This document shows positions 25,519 through 35,224 of a DNA stretch of 64,000 nt, piece by piece. Position numbers and translations under genes: made by a program. The notes below the pieces were generated by a model that saw only the letters and a list, made by a program, of their open reading frames with translations, was not told the DNA's origin and ran no database searches. The DNA comes from Torreya grandis (taxonomy: Eukaryota > Streptophyta > Pinopsida > Cupressales > Taxaceae), in contig JARHVA010004252.1 in assembly GCA_037957365.1 (NCBI GenBank), positions 952,501-1,016,500 of the forward strand, in the 5' to 3' direction. Every line of letters starts with the position of its first letter. Within the stretch, counting starts at the first letter, position 1.

Positions 25519-26633
25519 TGTCATGTCCCCTTCTCATTTGACATCTTCAGAGTTGATGGTTAGCCTATTATGTGACCCTCGTAGGCTGATAAGATGGATA
25601 GAGGGTCTTGATGGAGCTTGCCTTGGCTTGGCTTTGACTAGCAAAATTTTTCCAGTTGGCTTTCGTTTGGGCTCTTTTAGACATGTATTGAGGGAGATAT
25701 TAATATTTTATTAATTTAATTAAATATTAATTATTTAGCATATTTTAATTATGAAACCCTAATTCTTAGTTATGAAACCCTAATTAGGGCAAGCACACCT
25801 TTTAGAGGATATAAGGGTTTCTCATTAGAGGGAGGCCATATTATTATTGATTATTGTTAAAGACAAATCTATGCTAAGTATTTTTTGAGAAGACTAAGCC
25901 AAGGGTTCTAGTATTCCATTTGCATTGGAGAATGTCCACTCTTCAGTGTGTGCGATTTAGAGGTTGTGAGATATCAACTGATCTATTGCCAATTTGAGTG
26001 ATAACTTCATACAGAAGTTATCACAGAGATTTCCAGGTATTTATTTCATTAGGTTTTGATTCAATAATTATCTAGATTAAGATCTTCCGTATTAGCACCA
26101 TATTTATTGAGATCAGGTATCCAACATATAGGCCATACTATTTTTTTGCTCTTGTATGGAATCTGTACCATTCTGTAGCAGGCTAAATAGCACGGTAAGG
26201 AGCTCAGAGACTGACATCGGCTGGCTGAATACCAACATCAGTGGAGTAGACCAGCTGATAGAGACTGACATCAGCAGTGTATCGACCAACCATGGCATAA
26301 TAACCGATGTCGGTGACTATGTTTTTTACATAACAACTCGAGCTGTACCAAATCTAGGGATTAATTTTAGATTTGCAGAAAGATCAAGTTTTTTTGAACA
26401 ATATTTGATATTATTTTAGATGCATGACAGAGACTAAATATTGTAATCATCTAGAAGAATAATAAGATCATTGATTAGCCAGTTCAGATATTATATTGCT
26501 GTTATTTATTTATTTGAATTTATTTCACTAAAATCACATCTTTATTCATACAAAAACACCAAAAAAGTCAGAATACACAAAAATAATTCAAAACATATAG
26601 TTTTAGAGTTTAAGGGAAATAGGGGTTTCTACA
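25519..26633 (+). repeat. 5' LTR of element 3
   Basis: It starts TGTCATGTCCCC and ends TTTCTACA, directly before the primer binding site. The frames 25,523-25,714, 26,156-26,419 and 26,471-26,746 lie in or across the LTR and are not genes. Confidence 0.92.
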
Positions 26634-26634
26634 A

Positions 26635-26646
26635 TGGTATCAGAGC
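26635..26646 (+). other. Primer binding site of element 3 (initiator tRNA-Met)
   Basis: TGGTATCAGAGC, one base after the LTR, is the exact complement used with plant initiator tRNA-Met by many plant LTR retrotransposons. Confidence 0.92.
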
Positions 26647-26769
26647 TAAATCCTGCCATCCTGAGGGTTTAGCAATCTTATGCAGCCATGAGAGTTTGGA
26701 CCACACAGGTATTACACACACAGTAGCCTTGGTTAATAGGCAATAGGGTTTGAGCAGGCAGTGGGAAAA

Positions 26770-28023
26770 TATGTCTGATAGGTCTGATATCCCTCATAAC
26801 CCTAGGGATCAAGATGATGCAGAGGTTTTACTTGCTCTCAAAGATCTATGAGCAGGGCAAAGGTAGTCTAATGAAGTATTACAGTAGTTGGTTGAATCAC
26901 TACAGAGATGGGGTATTTTGAGGAGACCGTCACCACATCGTGATGATGATAAGAGTGATGCAGGATCACAGAGGGCACTTAAGACTACTTCCTATATAGA
27001 AAATAGGCCTACTATGCCTACCTTTGTGAGGCAAGAAGTTGAGGAGGTGATAGTAGGTGAGGATCATGAGGAGTTATTTGCAGACACACTTATGGTAGCA
27101 AATGATGAGTGGGAGTTATTATCACCTGAGGTCAGAGAGAGGATTACTTTTGATCGATTCATCACATAGTGGAGAGAGCATAACTGAGGCCAATAGGATT
27201 GGAGACCTAGACACTAGAATAATGATCTAAAGCATGCTACAAGCAGGCTCACACTAGTGATGTTTGACGATAGTGGCAAGGTCACAACGTAGGCTTAGAT
27301 TAGTAAGTTAGACACATTTCTCACATTACATCTGATGGCTGAGAAAGAAGCTATCAAATATGTGACATTGCATCTTGAGGGGGTAGCTCATGATTGGTGG
27401 CACCATGGGATGGTGACACTCCAGCATGATTGGATCACATCTTATCAGGAGTTTGTGGATAGGTTAGTGGAGCATTTTGACAGGAGGGATCTTGAATCCT
27501 ATTTCTAAGAGTTGGCTCAGTTGCACCAGAGTAGCAGTCTAGAGTCTTACATTGGTGACTTCCAAAAGTTATCAGTCATGGTTCTTGAGATTTTAGAGAG
27601 GTGACTTGTAGTGCTCTTCATGGAGGGATTGACAGAACCATTGAGAGGTTGGATCAAAGGATTTGATCCTCCTTCATTACATGTAGCTATGAAGAAGGTG
27701 CATAGTATGGAGATGGCAGCCCCATCCAATAAATTTAACTCTAGAGGTACTTCTTCATCTAGGGACAATAAGGGCTTCAATGGAGATAGAGAGGGACCAG
27801 ATTTCAACAAAGATAAATTAGGTGTTAAGAATGATTCAAAGGCCAATCTAGTAGCACCACCTTTGGATCGAGAGGCTCTTAACAATCTACGTAGGAAGAA
27901 GCTTTGCTTCTACTACAAAGGCCCCTATAATCCCAATCACGATTGTCCTTTGAGGCCTAAGGGTAAGGCAAATTGTGTGATGTGGATTTTTTATGAAGAT
28001 TCAGAATCAGAAGATTCCAAATA
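26770..28023 (+). pseudogene. Gag of element 3 (broken)
   Basis: The frame probably starts at the ATG near 26,770 (MSDRSDIPHNPRDQDDAEVL). The capsid core reads VTLHLEGVAHDWWHHGM, then FVDRLVEHFDRRDLE and LAQLHQSSSLESYIGDF, a clear retrotransposon gag. The zinc knuckle near 27,903-27,945 reads CFYYKGPYNPNHDC, so the second Cys of CCHC is replaced by Tyr. Stops interrupt it at several sites, mostly TAG where Gln is expected and TGA where Arg is expected. The last piece, 27,611-28,023, is open and ends in an acidic tail. The protease follows almost directly. Confidence 0.88.
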
Positions 28024-28039
28024 GCACGAGAGTTTTGAG

Positions 28040-28623
28040 GAGTCTGAGGCAGAGGCAGATTCAGAGCTTCATATATAGGAGGCACACCTAACTAACATTC
28101 AACAAGATGGTTCATTCAAACTCTGTGGAGTTTTGGTAGGATGGAGGGTCATCACCCTTCTTGACATAGGAGCCACACATAATTTTATAGATGCTAGATT
28201 TATGGAGAAGCGTGGACTCACTACCGAGGATTTTGAGGGCATTAGAGTTAAGGTAGCTAATGATTACACTCTTAGATGTGAGTGGATGATTAGAGACCTT
28301 CTATTGCACTTTAACAACTTTGAGTTCAAGGCTGATTATTATGTGGTGAGCATGGGGGATATAGACTTAGTCTTGGGCATGAAGTGGCTTCATTCATTTG
28401 AGGAAGTCACTCTTCATCTCAAGGACATGGAGGTTTGTTTTGATGTTGATGGGAAGACACATATTCTTAAGGCCATATGGGGTAGCAACATCAAAAATAT
28501 GTTTTTTCATCGGATGGAGAGGCTCATACAACATGACATGGTAGAGTGGGCTGTTGAGTGCACGTTGGCACCAATACAGGAGAGACATGTGGACAAGCTT
28601 TGTCTTGAGGTGAGTTCAGTTTA
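28040..28623 (+). pseudogene. Aspartic protease of element 3
   Basis: The open piece 28,133-28,623 (163 codons) has LLDIGATHNFID, the active site (usually DTGATHNF; Thr is Ile here), then DIDLVLGMKWL, the second conserved block (usually LGMDWL). These are the hallmarks of plant chromovirus-type proteases. In an intact element RT would follow; here the frame ends and only a short tail remains before the LTR. The catalytic Asp is present. Full domain length is about normal, so this is one of the better preserved proteins of the window. Confidence 0.88.
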
Positions 28624-29030
28624 GGAGTTAGCACATGTAGTAGGGACTCAGCTTTCTTTTACAGTCAGGTCACATGTTGATGATGATATGAGTATGTCTA
28701 GCATTCACACTCTATGTTATTTAGATATTGTAGTGGGTACAGGAGACAGGTGCATGAAGTTAGTTGGTATTGTTCACATTATTCAGGTGAGGAGTTTACT
28801 TGAGTTGCCAGTTGATTTCTATTCATGGATTGGATGTTGGGATCCTTATCTTGGTACTTGGGATGATTTGACACCATTGGATGAGAGTTGTGATAGACAT
28901 GGCATGGAGTTTGCATTGATCAACAACAGTGTAGATCATGACTACATTTGGTATTCAGGTGGACTGATTAGTTTATTGTTCAGCGATTGCTTGAGGACAA
29001 GCAATTTCAGGAGGGGCAGATTGTCATGTC
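28624..29030 (+). pseudogene. C-terminal pol remnant of element 3
   Basis: A 118-codon frame (28,688-29,044) covers this stretch but is partly a shifted reading. Near 28,980-29,030 another frame reads LLEDKQFQEGQIVMSPF, which looks like a polyprotein C-terminus running into the LTR. There is no RT, RNase H or integrase motif, so about 3 kb of pol is absent between the protease and this tail. The function of the tail is unknown. Confidence 0.5.
29009..29021 (+). other. Polypurine tract of element 3
   Basis: AGGAGGGGCAGAT lies directly before the 3' LTR and would prime plus-strand DNA synthesis. Confidence 0.88.
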
Positions 29031-30152
29031 CCCTTTTTAGTTGACATCTTTAGAGTTGATGGTTAGCCTATTATGTGACCCTTGTAGGCTGATAGGATGG
29101 ATAGAGGGTCTTGATGGAGCTTGGCTTGGCTTTGACTAGCAGAATTTTTCTAGTTGGCTTTCGTTTGGGCTCTTTCAGACATGTATTGAGGGAGATATTA
29201 ATATTTGATTGATTTAATTAAATATTAATTATTTAGCATATTTTAATTATGAAACCCTAATTCTTAGTTATGAAACCCTAATTAGGGTAAACACACCTTT
29301 TAGAGGATATAAGGGTTTCTCATTGGAGGGAGGCCATATTATTATTGATTATTGTTGAAGACAAATTTTTGCTAAGTATTTTTTGAGAAGACTGAGCCAA
29401 GGGTTCCAGTATTCCATTTACATTGGAGAACGTCCACTCTTCAATGTGTGTAATTCAGAGGTTGTGAGATATCAGCTGATCTATTGCCAGTTTGAGAGAT
29501 AACTTCATACAGAAGTTATCATAGAGATTTCTAGGTATTTATTTCATTAGGTTTTGATTCAGTAATTATCCAAATTAAGATCTTTTATATTAGTGCCATA
29601 TTTCTTGAGATCGGGCATCCATCATACATGCCATACTATTTTTTTGCTCTTGTATAGAATCCGTACCATTCTACATCAAGCCAGACAGCGCCACAGGGAG
29701 CTCAGAGACCAACATCGACATCCCATAGACTGACATCAGTTGACTGAATACTAATGTTGGTAGAGTAGATCGACTGATAGAGACCGACGTCAGCAGTGTA
29801 TCGACTGACCGTTGCATAATAACCAATGTTGGTGACTATGTTTTTTACACAAGAACCTGAGCCGTACCAGATCCAGGGATTAATTTCAGATTTGTAGAAA
29901 GATCAGGTTTTTTTGAACAATATTTGATATTATTTTAAATGCATGATAGAGACTAAATATTGTAATCGTCTAGAAGAATAATAAGATCATTGATTAGCCA
30001 ATTTAGATATTATATTACTATTATTTATTTATTTAAATTTATTTTGCAAAAATTGCATCTTTATTCATACGAAAACACCAAAAAAATTAGAATACACAAA
30101 AACAATTCAAAATATACAGTTTTAGAGTTCAGGGGAAACAGGGGTTTCTACA
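29022..30152 (+). repeat. 3' LTR of element 3
   Basis: It starts TGTCATGTCCCC, ends TTTCTACA, and is closely similar to 25,519-26,633 over its whole length, with scattered mostly transition-type differences. The right target copy aagaa follows at 30,153. Confidence 0.92.
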
Positions 30153-30370
30153 AAGAAGCTACACATAACCCTAGAGGAGAAAATAAACAAGATCAAAACT
30201 CCAACTCAACCCAAGGAGTTGAAAGCAATAAAGGAGGCTATTGAACAAATAATTTTTAAAGTTCTTGATGCTCTATCCCATTGGGATGAGTTGAAGAATG
30301 AACTTGAGCAAAAAAATCTTGAGTTCTTTGAGGTTGTAGGAATAAACTAGTTTGAGATGGAGTAACAGAT
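30153..30370 (+). pseudogene. Additional ORF of element 2, C-terminal part after element 3
   Basis: It continues the extra ORF beyond the insertion. Plus-strand reading gives LEEKINKIKTPTQPKELKAI, then VLDALSHWDELKNELEQKNL, a strongly heptad-like coiled coil, ending at stops just before the polypurine tract. A frame change relative to the part before 25,513 is needed. The open frame 29,990-30,244 that overlaps it is mostly LTR and is a chance reading. Confidence 0.55.
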
Positions 30371-30383
30371 TAGTGTGGGGTGA
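30371..30383 (+). other. Polypurine tract of element 2
   Basis: TAGTGTGGGGTGA lies directly before the TGTTAGC start of the 3' LTR. Confidence 0.7.
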
Positions 30384-31344
30384 TGTTAGCAACACAATTT
30401 TGACAAGTATTTATTCTATTTTTGGTGCATAATGTAGAGGGACCATTATCCATTTTTATACAAGTACTGACATAGTGTGAGAGAACCATGGTGTGGGAGG
30501 ACCATGGCATGAAGCCAATAACACAAGACTTGAAGGGTGTTGAATAATAATGGCACAAAAGATCCAGCATGAGAAGACACAATCAAGAGGTAATATGGCA
30601 TGAGGAATCGAAGAACAAATAACTTGAAACAAGAAGTGGAAGACTAGGGAGTATAAGGAAGGTGGAGCATGAATAATGTGGGAGCAATTAGAGAGAATAA
30701 GGCAAATAGGACACCTTGTCCCCATCGATCAGAGGCTAGATACTAGCTTGTAAGGAATGGAACACTTGGATATGTATATTACATAGAGAAATCATCTAGG
30801 GGTGTAGATTCTTGAGTCTTTAGGAACAAATAATTGCAATAACCATGATCAAGCTTGTTAGGAATTCATGTGCCATTTGTCTTGTAGTTAGGAATTTGAC
30901 ACTTGGATAGGTAAAAATAAGTACAAAAAACCCTATTGTAATATTTTGTGAGAGTGGGTGGAAAAAGGAGAAACCTCTTAGAATATATCATGTCTTGTAA
31001 TTCCTAAATATTAAATGAGAACTAAATGTTTATAATATGGTACTTTAAGTAGTGGATTGTGAATTATGTTAAATATTGAGATATACTAAGTAATTAAAAG
31101 TCATGAGTTCTTCATTTTATTTTTATCTAGTAATGGTAGCATAATATGATAAAAAAAAATAGTAGTAGGATATTTATTTTACTAGAAATGAGTAATTACA
31201 CCATGTTTTTCAAAGTCTTTGAGAACCAGTCTTTCACTATGTGCTTTAGGTGAGCAGGTGAGGCTCATTCCTCTCATAATAGGGCCAGTGTGCTAGCCTA
31301 TTGGGAAGAGGTTTTAGTGCTAACGTAAAGATAAAAACCCAAAA
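30384..31344 (+). repeat. 3' LTR of element 2
   Basis: Similar to 17,170-18,137 from TGTTAGCAACAC to CCCAAAA, followed by the target copy atatg at 31,345-31,349. It is visibly more diverged from its partner than the element 3 LTRs are from each other, in line with the nesting order. Confidence 0.88.
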
Positions 31345-31349
31345 ATATG

Positions 31350-32042
31350 ACATGAAATATCCAAAAACATAGATCCTATCATATACCAAGAAAATGTTTA
31401 AGGATAGTTGAAATAATGTAAATAAGAAACCATATTCAATTCAAGGATTTACTTCAACAAGAAAATTGCATAAGCACATCTTCAAGAAAAGCAAAGAAAA
31501 TGAAATGAATCTAAAATATTTTCGTAAACCTAGCATAAGCTCAAATTGAAAATTTTGCATTAACATGTGCACAACTACAATCCATATAAACAATTCAAAT
31601 CTAAACATCAAACCAAATATCTGAGGAAGTAACCATGATAACAATAACACAAAAAATATAAGACAATCTTTTTAGAATTCCCTTGCATTATTTTCTCCAA
31701 ATTTAAAAAATATTTTTTGCTCTAAAAAATTTCCTCCTTTTACAAATGACAATAACCCTTCTTATAGAATATCTTGAGGTATGTCAGTTAGTCACTCCCA
31801 AATGATAATTAGCCAAGTGTAAAGGATAGATGTCCTTCTACAACAATCTAGAATTAGACACTTTACAAGGGGACTAACCTATAATTAATGTGCATTACAA
31901 AGTTACACATGCTTTTAGGAAATAGAATATTCTTTTTTCAAATGATGTACATATTCCTATACAAATGAATATTCTAACTCAACATAATTGACTTTGAGAT
32001 GTTACTTGATGCTTTTACTCTAGGATCTTCATTACTTTGTCA
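31350..32042 (-). repeat. LTR2, second part
   Basis: Resumes LTR2 at 'acatgaaatatcc' and aligns with LTR1 from about 4,907 to 5,609. Minus-strand frames within it (31,650-31,441) are not genes. Immediately to the right, 32,043-32,059 reads on the minus strand as a purine-rich tract (TTGGTGAGAAAAA), the likely PPT of internal B. Confidence 0.8.
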
Positions 32043-32062
32043 TTTTTCTCACCAATAAGAAT

Positions 32063-32876
32063 TCCAGAGGAGGATGCTAAGGCCTTTGAGATGTTGGAGG
32101 TATTTGAGGCATTTGCCTCTTGGATCAAAAATAAGTTCACCAGCACAGATTCTCCAAGAGAAATCCCATCACCAAAGATAGAGCCACAGTGGGATATTTT
32201 GCTGCCCACAAAAGAAAAGGAAGAGGATGAAGAATTAGAAAGTTCTTTCTACTCAGATCAAGATTATTGTCCAAGTGAATGCAATAATCTCCAAGAAGAA
32301 GAAGAAGCAGAGCAAAAAGTAGAAGACATCTATCTTGAACAGCCCCTTGTTCAGGATCTTGGAAGACAAAAATTGGTATGTACAAGCATTCCTCCCTTAG
32401 AAATTCCACAAACAACCTATCTAACATAGTTGATTAGTGGAATATTTGCCCAGTTTATTACTCTAGAAATTAATGGCAGACTTGGAGATGCCCAAATTGA
32501 TACAGGAGCTTCTCTCTCTTTTGCCAAATCTCAACTCATCCATGACTGGAAGATATTAGATGACACCATGGCTTACAAGAGCCTAGATGTCCAAGGGAAT
32601 AGTTTCATTTGTAATAAATACAAACATTAGCAAACCCTTCAGATACAAGATAAAATCTTCCATGCTAACTTATTTGCCCTAGATAGGATGCATGTAGATA
32701 TCCTACTAGGTGGTGCCTTTATAGATAGATACTCACCTTATGGTTCAACCACAAAGAGTATCATGTTTACTATAGAAAATGAAAGGCTTAGGATTCCATG
32801 CCTCATTTATGCCACTGAACAATTTTCTAGTTCAATGACTCAAATACCTGAGATAATAATCCTTGATAAAATTTAA
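32063..32876 (+). pseudogene. Caulimovirid acidic region and aspartic protease
   Basis: One reading frame with stops at 32,427 and 32,628, ending at 32,874. The first 120 codons are rich in Glu, Asp and Ser, like the linker ahead of the protease in caulimovirid polyproteins. The protease active site reads IDTGASLSFAK near 32,500, followed near 32,690 by DILLGGAFIDRYSPY, which corresponds to the second conserved block of caulimovirid proteases (ILG-N-F-R-Y/L-P type). The enzyme would mature the viral polyprotein. The active-site Asp-Thr-Gly is intact, but in-frame stops break the chain. Confidence 0.82.
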
Positions 32877-32924
32877 GATATAGGTGAAAAAATCAAAACC
32901 ACTATCTATTCTGATAACCCTCAG

Positions 32925-34294
32925 TAGTTCTGGTTAAAGTCTATGCCTGAGATGAATATAAAAATCATCAAAGGTAAACATATGAAGATTGGGAAAATAA
33001 TCCCAATACCAGCACAGGATTATAATGATATGGAACTCCAAATAAAAGAACTAGAAAGTAATGGTTTTATTGAAAAATCAACTTCTCCCTACTACTATTA
33101 TGCATTTATGGTCAACAAACATTTTGAGTAGAAGAGAGGAAAGAAAGAATGGTCATTAATTATAGACCATTAAATGCCATTACCTAGCCATTTCCATATC
33201 CCATTCCAGATAAAAGCTATCTATTGGAGAAGGTAACAACATATAAATACTTCTCCCAGTTCAACTATAAATATGGCTTTTGTCAAATTAGATTCAAAAA
33301 AGATGACAAAGAAAAGACAACATTCAGCTGCCCTTTCAGCCATTTCCAGTGGACAGTGATGCCTTTCAGCTTGATGAATGTTCTTACATTCTACCAGGCC
33401 CATATGGATAAAATATTTCAAGGCACTTCTAACTTTCTGTGTGTGTACATAGATGATATCCTAATTTTTAGTCATTCACTTTCTGACCATTTTAATCATC
33501 TCTCCAGATTCTTTGAATTGGCACAAAATGCAGGAATTGTTCTATCAGAAACAAAAATTTAGTTATGCAAAACTGAATGCAACTTTCTTGGAATGGTGAT
33601 CCAAGATTCAAAACTACAAATTCAGCCACATATCAAAGAGAAGGTCATTAGTTTTCCAGATGTATTGGATAAACCTAAACTCCAAGCCTTTTTGGGATTA
33701 TTAAACTATTTAAATAACTTTTATCCTAATTATGGTGAAGATAGGTTTCTACTTCAAGAACTTCTCCAAAAAAATAAATCTTTCAAATGGAAGGAAGAAC
33801 ATACAATCGCTATCCATAAAATCAAATCTAAAGTTATTTTACTTCCTGATTTGTATATCCCAAAATATGATCAAATGATAGTTTATATTGATGCCTTTGA
33901 CACTGCATTGGGAGGAGTACTTGTTTGTGTACATAACAATAAAGAATCTGTCTATGAATTCTCCTGTGGATTATTTAGTACTGATGTGCTTAAATGGATT
34001 TCTTTTGATAAAGAAATCTATGCTATAAAAAAATGTTTTGAGAAGTTTATGTTAAAACTACTGCACTTGCCCCATTTCATTATAAAAACTGATTATACTA
34101 GATTTCTAACCTTTAGAGAAAAGGATCATGGTCAAAAAGATGGTTGTGGTAAATATTGTAGATGGCAAGCTTTTTTCAATCAGTTTAACTTCTCAGTAGA
34201 TCACATTAGAGGTACTGATAATACAACAGTAGATTGGCTTAGTCGTAATCCACCTGCTACACTAATGCACCTACCCATTCCTGGCTTCAACTAA
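32925..34294 (+). pseudogene. Caulimovirid reverse transcriptase and RNase H (broken)
   Basis: The RT begins around 32,940, changes frame once between about 33,131 and 33,160, and has stops at 33,129, near 33,172 and at 33,560; from 33,593 the frame is open to 34,294. RT blocks seen: VINYRPLNAIT, FSQFNYKYGFCQI, MPFSLMNVLTFYQ and the catalytic YIDDILIFSH at 33,446, with both Asp intact. The RNase H part shows DAFDTALGGVL, SFDKEIYAIKKC, IKTDYTRFL and DNTTVDWLSR. This RT-RNase H fusion followed by an end, with no integrase, separates it from Ty3/gypsy and fits Caulimoviridae. It would copy pregenomic RNA to DNA; it is inactive here. Confidence 0.9.
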
Positions 34295-34317
34295 CTAGGA
34301 TTTATAATCAAGGATTT

Positions 34318-34690
34318 TCATCTTTAAATATTCTTGTCCAGGAACAAATCCCTAGAGAAGAGTTACATCCAAGGTACACCCGTATATCTTATGCAGCAAG
34401 ATAGGATTTTCAAATGTCTTTCGCAACAATCATTCAAGCAAACCATCATCAAAACACTGGTGTGATTATAATCAAAAGATTAAATAGTGAATTTCTTTTC
34501 CACCAGTTTACTAAATTATTAAAGTGTCCCCTATGGACATGGATGGTAAAAATTAGGTCCTCACATAATGAACACCTTTACTGATGGATAGCAAGATACG
34601 GTCCTCACCATATACATGAAAAAGAAGATCATGAATAAGATACAGTTATCCATACAATCATTAGAAGACATCTAGAATGGGAATCTTAAT
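34318..34690 (+). pseudogene. Unrecognised coding stretch behind the caulimovirid RNase H
   Basis: After the RNase H stop a different frame reads coherently for about 120 codons with only a few stops: HPRYTRISYAAR, then ATIIQANHHQNTGVIIIKRL, FLFHQFTKLLKCPLWTWMV and RYGPHHIHEKEDHE. The composition (aromatic, His-rich, Trp-containing) is unlike the AT-rich noise around it. Some caulimovirids have an ORF at this position (the transactivator in caulimoviruses, P4 in rice tungro bacilliform virus, ORF 2 in some endogenous groups). I do not recognise this one as any of them. Confidence 0.5.
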
Positions 34691-34838
34691 TCTACATCAA
34701 TCCTTGCCATCATGCATGTGAATCTAGACCCCATCACTGGCATCTTTCTAGCACATCGTAGATAAGGTGTCTTTTCCAACCAATCAGTAAAAATGACTTG
34801 TTAACCAAAGTAGAAGCAATGCTGGACCCACAAGGCCA

Positions 34839-34844
34839 GACGTC
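34839..34844. promoter_or_regulatory. GACGTC box upstream of the viral TATA
   Basis: A GACGTC palindrome about 115 bp before the TATA box. Caulimovirid promoters often carry bZIP-binding TGACG/ACGT motifs in this zone. A chance match is possible. Confidence 0.35.
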
Positions 34845-34956
34845 CTCATCCATCACCTCCAATAGCATCTCACTGTAACCTAACTTTTATGCTATAAAGT
34901 ATGATGGGACATGACACTACCTTGGTAAAGATTCTAGGTAGGACCTCCAAAAATAC

Positions 34957-34965
34957 TATAAATAA
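34957..34965 (+). promoter_or_regulatory. Pregenomic RNA promoter TATA box (caulimovirid)
   Basis: TATAAATAA is followed by a pyrimidine-rich start region (cctctcctcc), in a GC-richer stretch behind the last viral coding region. This is the expected place of the 35S-like promoter. It overlaps an AATAAA hexamer that could serve as poly(A) signal. A leader of about 230 bases follows up to the junction at 35,224. Confidence 0.6.
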
Positions 34966-35224
34966 ACCTCTCCTCCATAGAGTTTTCATCGAAAAAATTC
35001 TAAGATTTCTTTAGAAATCTAGTAGCTTTGTTTTAAGAGTATGATCTTCTCTTACCCTTTTTGAAGGATCTTGAGAATCAGAAATTCTAACAAGTTTTTG
35101 TAAAGTATTTGACATAATAATATAGTGAAGCCATAGCCATTCAGCCCCTGCCTACTATCGTGGGTTTTCTATAGAGAAAGCTATTGTAAAAAGAAAGGAA
35201 ACATCTATTAATGTAAAGAGAGCA

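Larger units (their letters stand above)
25519..30152 (+). mobile_element. Element 3: internally deleted Ty3/gypsy element
   Basis: LTRs of 1,115 and 1,131 bp flank only 2.4 kb of internal sequence. A perfect TGGTATCAGAGC primer site, gag, protease, a short pol tail and a strong polypurine tract remain, while RT, RNase H and integrase are missing. The two LTRs are clearly more alike than the LTR pairs of A/B, fitting a younger insertion. It interrupts the aORF of element 2. The gag and protease style (LLDIGATHNFID) suggests a chromovirus-like lineage, different from the Tat-like elements around it. Confidence 0.9.
17170..31344 (+). mobile_element. Element 2: Ty3/gypsy retrotransposon nested in LTR2
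   Basis: Two LTRs of about 965 bp (17,170-18,137 and 30,384-31,344) flank an internal region with PBS, gag, protease, an integrase C-terminus, an extra ORF and a PPT. The target duplication atatg is present at 17,165-17,169 and 31,345-31,349, and the uninterrupted LTR1 has a single atatg at the matching place. RT, RNase H and most of integrase are deleted. Element 3 is inserted in its extra ORF. Removing element 3 leaves about 9.5 kb. Confidence 0.9.
32060..35224 (+). other. Endogenous caulimovirid (pararetrovirus) fragment
   Basis: About 3.2 kb of viral origin lies inside internal B. Comparison with A (5,621-5,632) gives the empty site: B matches A up to 'ctcaccaataag' (32,059) and again from 'tgaggtta' (35,225). 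It carries an acidic region, aspartic protease, RT, RNase H, a short further coding stretch and a promoter-like non-coding part, in the order of a Caulimoviridae 3' genome half. There is no LTR, integrase or target duplication, as expected for passive integration. Movement and coat protein regions are absent. Relatives could be the petuvirus, florendovirus or gymnosperm endovirus groups; I cannot tell which. Several stops and at least one frameshift disable it. Confidence 0.85.

Noticed and set aside
25523..26746. Open frames in the element 3 LTR, some seemingly protein-like
   Set aside because: The counterpart LTR at 29,022-30,152 does not keep them open; LTR sequence.
27547..28588. Minus-strand frames 27,885-27,547 and 28,588-28,394
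   Set aside because: Antisense to gag and protease of element 3.
32137..32427. Minus-strand Leu-rich frame of 96 codons
   Set aside because: Antisense of the Glu/Asp-rich viral region, which generates Leu/Phe codons.
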